The position numbers and the translations under genes were made by a program. A DNA stretch of 58,000 nt, taken from Cryptomeria japonica (taxonomy: Eukaryota > Streptophyta > Pinopsida > Cupressales > Cupressaceae). Shown one piece after another: positions 21,369 through 34,413 of the stretch. Below the pieces are notes generated by a model, which was not told where the DNA came from, did no database searches, and saw only the letters and a program-made list of their open reading frames with translations. The stretch is from assembly GCF_030272615.1 (NCBI RefSeq), contig NC_081406.1, positions 211,336,997 to 211,394,996 on the forward strand, written 5' to 3'. How positions within the stretch are numbered: position 1 is the first letter of the stretch; each line of letters begins with the position of its first letter.

Positions 21369-22815
21369 AACGATGCATGGTGGATTAGAATGAGATCATA
21401 TGAGGAAGGTGAAATGCCTTGTTTAGTTGCGATGGTGCAAGATTCTTCCACATGTTATCTTGGCACAAGAACATAGAAAAAAAGTAGATGGGCCTAGTTA
21501 TGGTTGTAATGCAGTGCTTGACAAACATGTGTTCATGTTAGTCCTACATTGATTTCATGTTAATCCCATTTGAATTAGGATTTTTATTGTCTTATGAGCC
21601 ATGACCAATGACATGTAATGTTTGACTATTCCTAATTGGTTGATGATGTTTGACAGTGCATATTCTCCTTATCCAAAATATTTAAATATGGTCAATACCT
21701 AAATCATCACTGATTCTTCCCATGAAAAAATTGATCAATGACCTATATTAAAACTCGGTAATGGTCCAATAGGGTTTGGATTTTCAAAAGTAAACATGGA
21801 TAACCTCAAGTCTTATTGAATGAATTTTCAATATATCCCTTGGATGACATAATCCATGTTACAATAATGAATTAGGTCATTGTGAGGCTAACATCTCCAT
21901 GGAATTCAAATGTGTGGACAAATATCTATTGCAAATATCTTTTAGGAAGTTGTTGAATATGTAAATGATAGATTGTAGAATATTCCAACATTTGCAACAA
22001 AACAAGACGTAGCAAATAAATGACAGAGTATAATTAAATTTGATAGAACATAACTAATTGAAGTAGAACCATTTTGTTCATCATCTACTGATAACAACAA
22101 CATATTGAAGTTGAGTTCTTTGGTCAGAAGAGATTGTTGCCTCTTGTTAAAAGAGATTGGTGTCTCTTGCTAAGTTGGTGTGTAGTTGTGGAGATCATTG
22201 TCTCCAGTAGGTAGGTTCCTACTTAATTTTAATTGGGTATCGGTTGCTCTAGTGGTTTTGCGCTTACGAATATTGTAATATTATTCTATCATTTTATGAG
22301 ACCAGATTTGTTTATTAGATCCAAGAAGTCATTTCACTATGACTTTCTCTTAAAAGGGTTTCCACATAAATCTTGTGTTTTTTCATGTGTGAATGTTTTT
22401 TGTGTACTTGATATCGTTAATGTTTTTGTTTTTCATTCATGTTGTTAAGTTTTAAATAAGTAAAATATTTCATTATATTGATTTGACCTCATCTCAATAT
22501 GATTGTATGCTCATCATTTGGCTTTCATGAAGCTTCTTGATCTTGGATTTTGTAGATCTTATATATCAAATGAAATGGGTCAATTTTCTTCACCTGGCTT
22601 CTTGTATGGGTTGATTTATGGAAATGGTGATACTATGGTTGCAACACAACACCTCAAATACATTATTTTGATTATGATTCTCTATTGTGAGCCCTTGGAT
22701 AACATCATTTAAAATTAAAATCATAAATTATACTATAAAAAGAATGGTTACATCTCTCAAGGATGCTTAGTATGACTTTTCACATACCTTGTGAACCTTC
22801 ACCTACTTAAGACAA
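21369..22815. other. Decayed repeat sequence left of element A
   Basis: No gene is visible. Bases 22080-22450 contain CTCTTAAAAGGGTTTCC and surrounding words similar to the remnant near 21070, so this is probably a second old Copia LTR piece. The rest (21369-22080 and 22450-22815) holds nothing that I can name. Short open frames at 22233 and 22503 have no recognisable content. Confidence 0.4.
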
Positions 22816-22820
22816 CTTTC
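22816..22820. repeat. Target site duplication of A, left copy (CTTTC)
   Basis: CTTTC precedes the left LTR of A and recurs at 41116-41120 directly after the right LTR, 18.3 kb away. The match spans two nested insertions and so supports the whole reconstruction. Confidence 0.88.
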
Positions 22821-25037
22821 TATTGAACACAATATGCCACTTAGAGGGGGGGTGAATCAGTAGTATCCAATTTCCTAACCTGTTAATGCTAAAAGGGATT
22901 TCCAGTTACCAATCCTAATACCAAGTTAACCTACCGGCAAGAGAAGGAAAGATATCACAAAGAAAGCATACACAAATGCACATCAAATGACACAAGTATA
23001 TATGAGGAAAACCCAAGATGGGAAAAACCTTAGTGAGAAGAGTTGCTGGAGACTACTACTCCAATCCAGGCTCATAGTAAAAACAACAAATCAACATTTA
23101 GGACACCAACCCAAGGAGAACCAACCCCTACTTATTTAGGGCACCAATCCAAGGAGCACCAACCCCTAATAGTTTATAGGTGACAAACCAAAGGAGCTAC
23201 AACCCCTGCACCAAGCAGCAACCCAATGATCTACAATGAATATCATCAAATACAAAAGTAATAGCCTAATTACAAATGTGTTTTGTAACCACTCATGAAT
23301 ACTCTCTCTATCGGCTTCCCTTCTCCTCAACTTTATCGATAGTATCTTTAGTCTTTACTCGGCCTCCTCTCTGTCGGTTCACACTCTATCTCATTTACTA
23401 CTGCCTCTTTCTATCTTTGCAACTAGTCACCATTTCCCTATTCTCTCTATCTCTTCTCCTTTTCCCCAGTATCTTCTCACTTGCTGACTCAGGCTCTACC
23501 AGTTGTTCATCTGATGAACTCTTCAATTGACTACGGGTTACTCAGCTTACCACTTCAACCCTGATCTATCTCGTGCTTGCCAGATCTTCTTTGCAACATG
23601 TTCACAACCGCCTCACTCTATGTTATCCTCTTGCTATCTTGAACACCACCAGTTCACATCTGCACTTATCCTCTTTTGTTGCTTGTCAGTTTCTTTTAAC
23701 CTTACTGGTTAAGCTTCAACTAAATTCTATTGTCGGTTGAGTCTTTCCTACACTTAGTCACTATGATCTTCTTCTATTTTCACTTCGATCGGTCTACTCA
23801 CACACTCATGCCCTCCTTATCTATCTCCAATATAATCATTCCTCTCATTCTTTAGTCTACACATATACAACCTAATTTTCCCACCAAAACTTGATTTCAA
23901 ACATTTGCGTGCTAGGGTTTCTTCCACCACCCTCAAGGCATATCAGATCAGCTTCGATCTTGTCTCAAAGATGGCAGTCTGCACATAACCACCATTATGG
24001 TGCCTTCCAATGCACATTTACTAAACTTAGCAAGCTACTATATGTTTGTCAACCTGACATTTTGGTCAACACACCATAACTGATATCTCTTGTTTCTCCA
24101 CCAAATTTGATCTGTGGCAAGGCATCCTTCATTCATCCTTGCATCACCAATCTTGATCTCAATTTGTCATTCTTCTTTGAGCCACAAACCACTATCATCA
24201 ACCTGTGATTTACATAGTCAACATTTAATGTCCACTTACCGCCAATAAGTTCATGGACATGACACTTCACCAGCCACTGCATGCTTACCACTTCAACTCC
24301 ACGTGGCATCTTTGTCGGTATCCACCTTGGATCACTATGTTAGACTGACTTGGTCACCAACCAATAGCACACAACTAGTGTATGCTTCATACAACCGGTT
24401 CATCTTTGTCTATCGACACATTAACCCTACAAGTATATCTTGCATTACCAGTTAGACCTAATCGATTAACCTTCAAACTATCTCTCCTTGCCAGTGAATC
24501 ACATTTCCTTGGTCATCGAACATGCCAATCTAAAACATGCATATCTTCATCAAATAGGAGGCTTTCCCATCTGCACTTTTTCAGCTTACCAGTGGACATA
24601 TTTACCAGTAACCACCTTGATGACACCATGTCATCAACCTTCAAAAATTTCCATCTGTCTGCATCTGTCCCAACTTTTCCTTCTTCACCAATAGATCAGT
24701 TCTCCTATCAACTGGTTTGCCAAGATGGAAAACACATCATCTTAGCTCTTCCTTCTCTAACCCAATAGCACATCATGTCTTCACATGCTAATCTGGTGCA
24801 CATCTCTGATCTCAAACTCAGGAGGCTTCCTCATCATCCACATTAGTCATCCAGTCTATGCATCCAATCACTTACCTTTTCTTATTCTGACTTTCTTATC
24901 CTTGAGAGTCATGATGCATGCCATGCATTTTGTTGGATAAGCAAGGTATTACCACTTACTGGTGGGAAGAGTAGACAACTACACTTCAACTACTAAACGA
25001 CAGTGGACAAGGATCTATGTCACCTATCGATAATGAT

Positions 25038-25042
25038 GTGAC
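25038..25042. repeat. Target site duplication of S1, left copy (GTGAC)
   Basis: GTGAC precedes S1 and recurs at 26284-26288. The uninterrupted version of this site is seen in the right LTR of A near 40680. Confidence 0.92.
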
Positions 25043-26283
25043 TGTTAGACAACTTAGATAACCAAAGGACAATTGAAAGGGGGGGTGAATCAGTTGTCAC
25101 TAGATTATAGAACTTTAAGCATTTAAATCCTTATTACCAGAACACATAAGCTCAATACCCGAATGCATAAACCAAATATCAAAATAGAAGATATAGAAAT
25201 TAAACATAAACACAAATCACATAACAGTTACCATCCATCCATAACACATGACATGAAGATTTGTATGTGGAAAACCCGGTAAAGGGAAAAACCATGGTGG
25301 GAAGCCTACCCACAGTCAGATAATACTTCTACAGTAAGGATGTGATTACAATATGAGGGGGCCTACACATGTAGGAAGGCCAACAACCTAGAACATATTG
25401 CTCATCACAAAAGGAGCCTCACTAAGTACAAAATACATCGGACTACAATCCACAATAAAGATTGAACTGCAAGTATAGCATCTCCTATGCTTGAGTACAA
25501 TTCTGGTTAAGCTCAATACCAAAGGCCTTAAACCTCTCTTACAAACCCAATTTGATCACCTATGATCAACCAAAACATCTGCATATGATTACAACATTAT
25601 TCGCACACAAAGAATCCCTTAAGCCCATACATGATCTACAAAGAGATCTTACATCATATTTATACCACCCTGGGACCTAAACAATTAGGTCGGCCACCTA
25701 AAAGATAATACAATAAATTCATAATATTAACCCACAATCCAATGATCAACAAAGTTAGCTCAGGTCGAAAACAATGTAAACCAATTATTAAATCCTATCG
25801 GTAACACATCGGGAACATCCTCCAACATGTTACATAAACCGGTCCAAAACCTAGATAACATCGGACCCAAAATAGGTTACCATAAATGAAAACCAACACC
25901 ACTGATCAATAAGAACATGAATAATATAACCAACAACATCCCGAAAGCCATCTAGAAGCTGCACCAACACCACTTATCACGTGCATCAAAAGATCTTCAA
26001 CAAAGCTCTACCTATAAAACCCTTATCGATGACCAAAAGGCTTACTAGAACAAATGATAGCTCTTGAGTCATAAAATATTGAACCAATTAATCGTGATAC
26101 ACATCTGAATAACATGAATGGTAGATCCAAACCAAAGCATACCGAAGCATACCGGATCAATATCATAAACCAACCATTCTATTGGAACCAACTAGAAATT
26201 GGTAAACAACCAAAACTATTGGTGTTGCCATCAATGACAAAACATCAATGCAACACATAATCAACTCCTCCAAATTGCCAACA
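25043..26283 (-). mobile_element. Solo LTR S1 inside the left LTR of A
   Basis: This 1241-bp insertion opens TGTTAGACAAC and closes TTGCCAACA, has a perfect 5-bp duplication, and has no internal region. It is therefore a solo LTR left by recombination between two LTRs. Near its start is the same run of Gs plus GTGAATCAGT as in A, so it belongs to a related family and probably points to the minus strand. A TATA-like TATAAATATGAT lies on the minus strand at about 25653-25664. The right LTR of A shows the empty site. Confidence 0.92.
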
Positions 26284-26288
26284 GTGAC
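26284..26288. repeat. Target site duplication of S1, right copy (GTGAC)
   Basis: It matches 25038-25042 and adjoins the end of S1. Confidence 0.92.
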
Positions 26289-26741
26289 ATCACTAAGGAG
26301 AGGATACATCTCCAACTTGACATATGTCCCAATACCTTTTCCTTATGTCATCTTTTCTCACTGAAGCAACACACATTTTGTCAATCTTCACTTCATCTAG
26401 TGGGAGTCCTACTAGATGGCATCACACTAGTATACTAGTTGCACTGTTGACCCTTCATTAGTTCATACTACAACAAGCTCTACTGGTCACACACTTCCCA
26501 GTTCTCATCACTCACTGATCACTTCTCTATTTTGCTTGTTTAGTATTAACATGCATACTCACTAACCGATTCCTTCTTCCCAACACTGACATGTAAACTG
26601 GTTACTTCAACATGCTTACCTATTGGCTTCACTGTCCATACTACCAGTTGATAACACTAACAACATATCAACTATTCTCCCATACCGGTTTTCCTTCTTT
26701 ATGCTATACTAGTTGACATCAATGACAACACAATGCCAACA

Positions 26742-26755
26742 ATCTCCCCCTTTGG
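26742..26755 (-). promoter_or_regulatory. Polypurine tract of element A
   Basis: On the minus strand this reads CAAAGGGGGAGAT and abuts the TG of the 3' LTR, the expected priming site for a minus-oriented element. Confidence 0.75.
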
Positions 26756-27949
26756 CATTGATGTTAACACATGTAGTATTAAGTATACTACAGATTCTTT
26801 CTCCCCCTTTGACAACAATGGAAAAGGGTCTTGATAGCCGATCTACTCCAAGCTCTCTCTTCCCCTTTTGTACTAGTTGCTTGTTCCCCTTTTACCACTA
26901 TGCTCTGCAACCTCTCAACTAGGAGCACATGAATTGGAAAAATGACACCAATTATTTAAACTGGTCTGATACTAATTGCTGAAAAGTGTGTCAGTGAATA
27001 CTGCTTACCTGCTGGTCAAACTAAATTTTTCCCATCTGCTCAATTGGTCTTAAGAATCAAATGTGATTCTACAATAAGTGCTACCAATTGAAACCAATCG
27101 TTGATGTAGACATTGATACCAATTTGATATCAATGAAATATTATTCCTCTATAGGGAGTTTCTTCGACACCAATCTGTTTGACATATTCTCCCCCTATGG
27201 AGGTAGCTCACATCTTTGTTCACATCTACCTGTATATCGGTCCATGGTGCAACAACAATGACACTAGATCTCCTCTTGTGTCAAGTGTATCACATGCCAA
27301 TCATAATATATGACTGTGAACTCCCCCTGAATCACAACACTCTGGTCTTCATTTTTTTTGTCAGGTCCTGAACCAGTACCCCAAACTGCACTTCTACTGG
27401 TGGAAGTGAGAATCTATAAATGTTGATGGTCTTTCACTTCCATGACATCCATTCCATCTTTGTGACATGATCTTACCTGACCACAATGCCAAGTCACATT
27501 GAATTCATGTCAACTCTCACACTGGTTGACATCATGATGTCTCATACATATGGGATTGGCAACTGATCCAACACATTGTCATTTAGGACTGCTTCTAATA
27601 TCATTAGGAACATAAATTCACCTGTCTAGGACATCGGAGCCACTGCAACACAACTAGAACACATTAACTCTCATATTCTACTATACCGGTTAATATCCAT
27701 ACTGGTAACACATTTCACACACCGGTTTACTCTATCGGTTCAATATCTTTACTGAGACACCTTGTCCATTAGCCTCTGTCTTTTTGTGCCACTTGTCTCT
27801 AATCCCAATTACAATTTGAACTATGCATTGACACAAGTATTAGTGTGTAGTCAAGGCAACAACCACACACACCTATCTCACCTTTTTCCTTCTTACTGAC
27901 AACAACTTGTCTTCTCCTTTGTCCTTATCAAGCATGGGGGTGAATGATC
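26756..27949. other. Non-coding internal part of element A
   Basis: Between gag and the polypurine tract, where a Copia element would carry protease, integrase, RT and RNase H, I find only sequence without recognisable pol motifs. A second pyrimidine-rich stretch, CTCCCCCTTTGAC, lies near 26807, and others near 27190 and 27325. They may be decayed duplicates of the polypurine tract. Confidence 0.5.
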
Positions 27950-30004
27950 TAATCAACATGTAGCTCCCGCTTAATACTGCATCTCCCTTAATCTATAGGA
28001 GATATCACTTGTGCATTGAATACACAATGTCTGTCCATGCTCTCATCTTCCTAATTCTTCCTCCATACCTTCTTGATCTCTTTCCTTTCCTCATTTGTAG
28101 CCTTTGGAGTAATGTTGACCTTCTTCTACTTATTGGACCTTTCTTTACCAAATTTTGCAGCATGATCGAAAGCATTGTTGTAGTAGCACACAACATTCAT
28201 GCCAATCAAATGATTAGGGGACCTTCTAACATACCGGTTTCCTCCTCCTTTTCTGATTTTGCCATTGTATCTAGCTACTAGTCTCCATGGATTCCTTGAA
28301 TGTTTAGGAACACTTCTCCTCTTATTCTCTGCTGGTCTCTATTGCTCATATGCCCTATAATTGCTTCCATACTGAGCATGATTGTTCCATCGGCTTCCAT
28401 AGGACTGAGAATCCTTTTTCCTGCAATCATGACTTCTATGGCCAAATCCATTACATTGTTAACATATAACACTTGCATAACCGAGAGAGGGGATATGCAT
28501 GTTTCTACCCTTTGAAACTTTATGCCCATGTGCCGGATATCTATGGCAACCTAAATTGTTTCCTAGATCCCTTTCTACACTCTTATGCTCTATGGCCATA
28601 TCCATTACATGCAAAACAGTAACCAGGGAAAGAGGACATATTACTTACAAAAAATTTTTGCCAAACATGACATGATCTTACCGGTTTGGCATCTCCATTT
28701 CTGCTTCTTCGAGGATGGATCCTTGGTTGTCCACTTTCCACAGTCCTTCCATCTGATCCCTTTCTCTTCCATATTTTTCTTGATTTGGGCTTAGTAGAAT
28801 TCCTTTGTCTTCTACTAGTGAAGGAACCTCTGAATTGTCTTCTCTTGTTATTACTATCGGTGAAGCTATCTTCTTTCATCTTTCCTTTTTGTTTTGAATC
28901 TGCATTGTTCCTTCTTGTAGCACCAATCTTCATCCTTATCATGTCTTCACCGATTGTAGTTAGGTCAACCTTCTTTCTTGGAGCATCTCTAACTATGAAG
29001 GTCTGACCCTTGCCATTTCCATTTGAGGAGACAAATTTAATATCTTTGTGGGAGATCTCCTTGCTTGTAGAGAACTCACCGGTTCCACATCCTAAGCCTT
29101 TGGTATCCTTGGAATGTCATTGTTTCTTTAGCATTTTATCCAAAGCATCACTGCTACCATCAAACTAGATTCTCACCTTGAGATCATCCTGATATTTTTC
29201 AAGGTCATTTCGAAGATTATCCAAATCTCCTTCTAGCTTCTGATATTCTTTATCCTTGGCCTCTAGCTCAGATGCTAGATCATTACACTAACACTCCTTG
29301 GTGTCTTCTTGTTGAGTCTTTAACTCTAAGATACATTTCTCAGATTCTTCAAGGCATTTGATTAATCAGTTATGTTCCACAACCGCAACATTCTTAAACA
29401 ACTTGTATTCATTCCTATCTCTACTAAGCTCTTCGAGTGCACTCATAAGTTCTCCTTCAAGATCAACTTTTGCTTCATCTTCTTCTTCACCTTCACTGTC
29501 ACTGCCAAACACATCTTGCTGGTAGGAATAATCTGCATGATCATTCTTAGATGTGTGCCTCTCATTTTCTAATTCTTAAGCCCTGAAGAGGTGAGTTTCC
29601 TCTTCATCATTGTTGTTGCTGCTCACTGATCTATATTCACATGCAAAATCATTTGACACATTTCTCATCTTGTCTTCACAAATCGGTTCTGCAGTGCTAG
29701 GCTCATTTCCATAGAGCTTCTTCAATATGTCCCATAAGCTCTTTGTCAATTTGCATCTATCCACCTATGAGGAGATATCATCTATGAGCCCATAGAATAT
29801 AGCCTTTATTGCTACATCATTGCACCGGTATCTTCTTTCTTCTTCTGAATCGGTGGGAGGACTGACTTGACTAGGGTAGCCATTAACAACCGACATCCAC
29901 ACATCAAACCCTAAGGAGGATAGGTAAAATTCCATCCTATAACTCCAAATAGAATAATTTGAACCATCAAAAACTAAAGTAGGGATTGACACTAAACAAA
30001 CCAT
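27950..30004 (-). pseudogene. Element A gag, Copia type, with two or three zinc knuckles
   Basis: ATG 30004 (another at 30031) opens a frame with F-D-G-S-N-Y-S-I-W-S-Y-R-M, the usual start of Copia gag proteins, then V-N-G-Y and W-D-I-L-K-K-L-Y. A long acidic and coiled-coil-like middle follows (29150-29560, rich in Leu, Glu and Lys). A basic Arg/Lys-rich part lies near 28650-28940. Zinc knuckles of the Cys-x2-Cys-x4-His-x4-Cys type occur near 28570-28620 and 28420-28465, and a degenerate third near 28150. Both intact-looking knuckles contain a TAA at a probable Gln. Other stops are at 29765 and 29576, and a frameshift lies between 28529 and 28583. It is the only gene of A. Confidence 0.8.
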
Positions 30005-30061
30005 TATGTTCAAATACCAGAATCTACCCAAGCTAGAGAAAGCTTATCAACTGGGAACCTA

Positions 30062-30074
30062 GGCTCTAATACCA
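30062..30074 (-). promoter_or_regulatory. Primer-binding site of element A
   Basis: On the minus strand this reads TGGTATTAGAGCC, one change from the common TGGTATCAGAGC site complementary to initiator-Met tRNA. It lies two bases inside the right LTR, so the right LTR is the 5' LTR. Confidence 0.85.
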
Positions 30075-30076
30075 AT

Positions 30077-32110
30077 TGTTGAACACAATATGCCACTAAG
30101 AGGGGGGGTGAATCAGTGGTATCCAATTTCCTAACCTCTTAATGCTAAAAGGGATTTCCAGTTACCAATCCTAATGCCAAGTTAACCTATCGATAAGAGA
30201 ATGAAATATATCACAAAGCAAGCATACACAAATTCACATCATATGACACAAGTATATACGAGGAAAACTCAAGATGGGAAAAACCTCAGTGAGAAGAGAT
30301 GCTGGAGAATACTACTCCAATCCATCCTCACAATAAAAAAAACAAATACAACATTAAGGGCACCAACCCCTATTGATTTAGGGCACCAACCTAAAGGAGC
30401 TACAACCCCTGAATCAAGCACCAACCCAGTAATCTACAATGAACATCATCAAATACAAAAGTAATAGCCTAATTATAAATGTGTTATGTAACCACTCATG
30501 AATACTCTCTCTACCAACTTCCCTTCTCCTCAGCTTTACCAGTAGTATCTTCAGTCTTTACTTAGCCTCCTCTCTACCGGTTCACACTCTGTCTCATTCA
30601 TTGTTGCCTCTTTCTATCTTTGCAACTGGTCACCAATTCGCTAGTGTTCTCTTTGTCTCTTCTCCTGTTCCCTAGTATCTGCTCACTTGCTAACTCAAGC
30701 TCTACCAATTGTTCATCTGACAGATTCTGCACTTGACTACTGGTTACTCAGATTACCAGTTCAGCCTTGCTCTATCCCATGCTTGCCAAATCTTCTTTGC
30801 AACACGTTCATAACCACCTCACTCTATGTTATCCTCTTGCTAGCTTTAACACTACCAGTTCACATCTACACTTCTCCTCTTTTGTTGCTTGCTGGTTGAT
30901 TTTAACCTTACTAGTTAAGCTTCAACTAAAACATATTGCCGGTTGAGTCTTTCCTACACTCAATCACTATGATCTTCTGCTATTTTCACTTCGACCAATC
31001 TACTCACATGCTCATGCCCTCCTTCTCTATCTTTGGCATAATCATTCCTCTCATTCTTCAATCTGCACATATACAACCCACTTTTCCCACGAAAACTTGA
31101 GTTCAAACATTTGTGTGCTAGGGTTTCTTCTACCACCCTCGAGGCATATCAGATCATCTTAGGTCTTGTCTCAGAGATGGCAGTCTGCACATCACCACCA
31201 TTATCATGCCTTCTAATGCACATTTACTAAACTTAGCAAGCTACTACCTATCTGTCAACCTGACGTTTTGGTCAACGCACCATAAATGACATCTCTAGTT
31301 TCTCCACCAAATCCAATCTGCAGCAAGGCGTCCTTCATTCATCCTTGCATCACCAATCTTGATCTCAATCCATCATTCTACTTTGAGTCGCAAACCATTT
31401 TCATCAACCCATGATTTACGTAGTCGACATTTAATGTCGACCAACTGCCAACAACTTCACTGACACGACACTTCACCGACCTCTGCATGCTTTCCACTTT
31501 AACTCCATGTGGCCTCTTTGTTGGTATCCACCTTGGTTCACTATGTCAAACCAACTTGGTCACCGACCAATAGTATACAACCAGTTCATCTTTGTCGACT
31601 GACACATTAAACCTACCAGTATATCTTGCCTTACCGATTAGACCTAATCGGTTAACCTTCATGCCATCTCTCCTTGTCAATGAATCACATTTTCTCGGTC
31701 ATCGAACATGCCAATCTACAACATGCACATCTTGATCAGATAGGAGGCTTTCCCATCTACACTTTGTCAGCTTACCAATGGACATATTTATCGATAACCA
31801 CCTTGATGACACCATGTCATCAACCTTCAACAATCTACATCTATCTACATCTATTCCAACTTCGCGTTCTTCACCAATAGACAGGTTCCCAGTCAACTAG
31901 TTTTCCAAGATGGTAAACACATCGTCTAAGCTCTTCCTTCTCTGACCCAGCAACACATCATGTCTTCACATGTTGATTCAGTGCACATCTCTGATCTCTA
32001 ACTCAGGAGACTTCCTCATCATCCACATTAGTCATCTGGTCTATGCATCCAATCAGCCGCCTTTGCTTACTCTGACTGTCTTATTCCTGAGAGTCATGAT
32101 GCATGCCATG
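30077..32110 (-). repeat. Element A right LTR (5' LTR), first part, up to the insertion of C
   Basis: It opens TGTTGAACACAATATGCC and follows the left LTR to GATGCATGCCATG, where C is inserted. It resumes at 40570. Scattered substitutions relative to the left LTR are frequent. Confidence 0.88.
32106..32110. repeat. Target site duplication of C, left copy (CCATG)
   Basis: CCATG precedes C and recurs at 40565-40569. The left LTR of A shows the uninterrupted site near 24920. Confidence 0.9.
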
Positions 32111-32439
32111 TGTTAGCACTGTTTAAAAAATGGGTTTTCTGTTCCCATAATTGGCTAAGTTTTTGAAAAAATTTGAGTCAGACACACTATCAACTGCTTC
32201 AAGTCTATGTTAGGTCTTAAGGGTTTAGGGTTTTAATTCTAAATCGTTCAATGTTTGATCAAAACCCTCTGGTTTCTATCCTGTGTTACTTTATCCACTT
32301 AAGTGATGGGTCTCGGGGTTGTAAGAGGTGTCCCCCCATGTCATTTGCCTAGGCGGTTTTTGAATTAATTGTAAAAATTTATGCCTTATGTCTTTTTTTT
32401 TTTCTAATGTTGTCGGGCCCAGTAAGTTGTACGCAGCTT

Positions 32440-33996
32440 TCAGATGGATCTATGGTTTTTGTTATTTCGTTAGGCAAAGTTGCGCGTGGTTTAAGACCTG
32501 TGAAATGGCGAAAGGGAAAAGCGTGTTCGATGGCGCATTTTGTCCAAGTTTAAAAGGGCTCTATCTCATTCAAGATCTAACGGCTAGCGTTATTTCATAG
32601 CCGAAACTTGCAAGTGAAATACCTCTCGCGAAATGGCAAAAGGGCTTGGTGGGACCCTGCAGCGAAGACTTTCCAAGCGACTAAAAGGTGATCAAGTCCA
32701 ATCTGATCCGATAGTTCACGTTGTTTCGTGGGAGGAAGATGCTCGAAGGATATGCCCTGTGAAATGGCGAAAAGGGAGTTTTTATAAGAGCATAACAGAT
32801 GTGCAAGTCTCATTTGATCTAACGGTTAGCGCAGCTTTGTAGGAGGAAGATGCTCGACAGTTAGCTTTCACAAAGCAGTGAAATGACATGGCACTCCAAG
32901 CAGATGGTCCAGCTGGTAGAAAGGGCAAGTAAGATGATGGCACGTGGTAGAGGCCACAATAGTCAGCAAGGCGGGTCTAAGGGTTAAAAGGTGGGTCCCA
33001 AAGGTGAGTCATGTTGCAGGATAAGAAGTGACCTGGCAGATACAAGTGGCAAGGATGAGGTGGAACCCAATGTTTTCTCTCAGCAAATGAAAGACTGACA
33101 TGTCAGTTTGAAAGTGACTAGATGCCAAGTGTTCGAAGTTGAGTTGAGGGCCCACATCTGTCAAATTCAGTAAGTTGTTAAGTATCGATCAAGTCAAATG
33201 TAATCTAACGGCCCGCGTGAGTTCACAATGGTAAAGTGCTCATGTTTTATGACCTGTGAAATGGTGAAAAAGTTTTTTGACCCCAAAGACAGATAAAGCA
33301 TGAGGTTAAAAGAGGATCAACTCCATTTTGATCCAAGGGCTTGCGTTGTTTTGCGGTTGCGAACCAACTGAAGGATATGCTTCGTGAAATAGTGAAAAGA
33401 AGAGGAGGTATCCAGGTGTAATGCATCCATGGACACGTGGTTTTAGAAGAAGTTGAGGGCCCGCCAAGGTGTAACCGGTGGTTATAAGGGAGAGACACGT
33501 GGCTAACGTTGAACTGGGTTCGAACAGTTTTCTAAAGCTAATGGTTGAGTGCCACGTGGTAGTCAGTAACCAATGAGAAAGTGGCGTAAGTAAAGCAAGC
33601 ATAAAGGTCTCCCTTAAAGGACGGTCATCTCTGAATTGATCCAACGCTTCACGTTGTTTCGTGGCCCGAAGTTGAAAGTTGTTTAAGCTTCACGAAATAG
33701 CAAAAGACCACTAGCAGTCAAGGTAAAGGTGTGGTTAATGAAGAAGTCGATGATTTCGGTAAGAGTTAAATGCCAAGCAGTTAGAGTTCCATCTAACGTC
33801 TGGTGCGGCTTCGCAAAGGAGAAGTGCTCGAAGGATAAAGCCTGTGAAATGGCGAAAAGGAGGTAGGGCCCAGCACGAAGGCAAGGCAGTTAAGTCAATG
33901 TAAATACCGATTAAGTTCCATTTGATTGGACGGTGGGCGTGATTTCACTTGGCAAAATTTCTTGAAGGTTATGCTCTACAAACTAGCGAAGGAGCG
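32440..33996 (+). repeat. Nine-copy, two-part repeat in the leader of element C
   Basis: Part A, like GATCYAACGGCTNGCGTTG then TTTCG, occurs near 32441, 32574, 32704, 32811, 33187, 33329, 33637, 33789 and 33916. Part B, like CCTGTGAAATGGCGAAAAGG, follows each A by roughly 30-60 bases, near 32497, 32625, 32757, 32875, 33251, 33381, 33689, 33841 and 33971. GAAGATGCTCGAAGGATATG often links them. Distances between pairs vary from about 100 to 370 bases. The TTTC of A and the GAAA of B could pair. Open frames in this stretch are not genes. Confidence 0.75.
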
Positions 33997-34408
33997 AAAA
34001 AGAAGAATGTGCAAGCATGTTGTGACCCGTTGGAGCGAAAATTTCAAATTCTTCAGGAATTCAATTCTGAAGGGACGACTGAAGCATGCGGTATCAATGT
34101 TGTAGTTAAGAGCCTGAAGTACCATATATGATCTCGTATCAATTGAATGAAGGTATCATTCTAAATAATTGTTGCAAAAAAGCGGTTGCAGAGCTATTTT
34201 CTCCAAATACATAGCAAACTTATTTAGTTGCAGAGCGGACTTCTTCAAGCTAAAAACAGGTTTTCTTGTACTCTTGTTTGGAAAATTCTTAGCAGTATGT
34301 GTTAATTAAGGTCTTGATTTGTCACAGAACCAGTTGAGGGGTAATAGTTAAATTGCTTGCATATTTTAAGATGGCACCTAAGAGAGAATTCTCAGGAAAA
34401 GTTAATTA

Positions 34409-34413
34409 CCAGG
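34409..34413. repeat. Target site duplication of D, left copy (CCAGG)
   Basis: CCAGG precedes D and recurs at 36056-36060. Removing D and one copy keeps the C reading frame in register, which supports the ends. Confidence 0.92.

Larger units (their letters stand above)
22821..26741 (-). repeat. Element A left LTR (3' LTR), interrupted by solo LTR S1
   Basis: It opens TATTGAACAC, a TG-to-TA change compared with the right LTR's TGTTGAACAC, and closes AATGCCAACA. It contains a run of seven G followed by GTGAATCAGT near its start. S1 and its duplicated GTGAC occupy 25043-26288. The open frames in 23276-24768 are translations of its C/T-rich sequence, not genes. Confidence 0.85.

Noticed and set aside
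23276-24768. Several plus-strand open frames with Ser/Leu/Pro-rich translation
   Set aside because: They lie in the C/T-rich left LTR of A. The right LTR counterparts differ in frame and stops.
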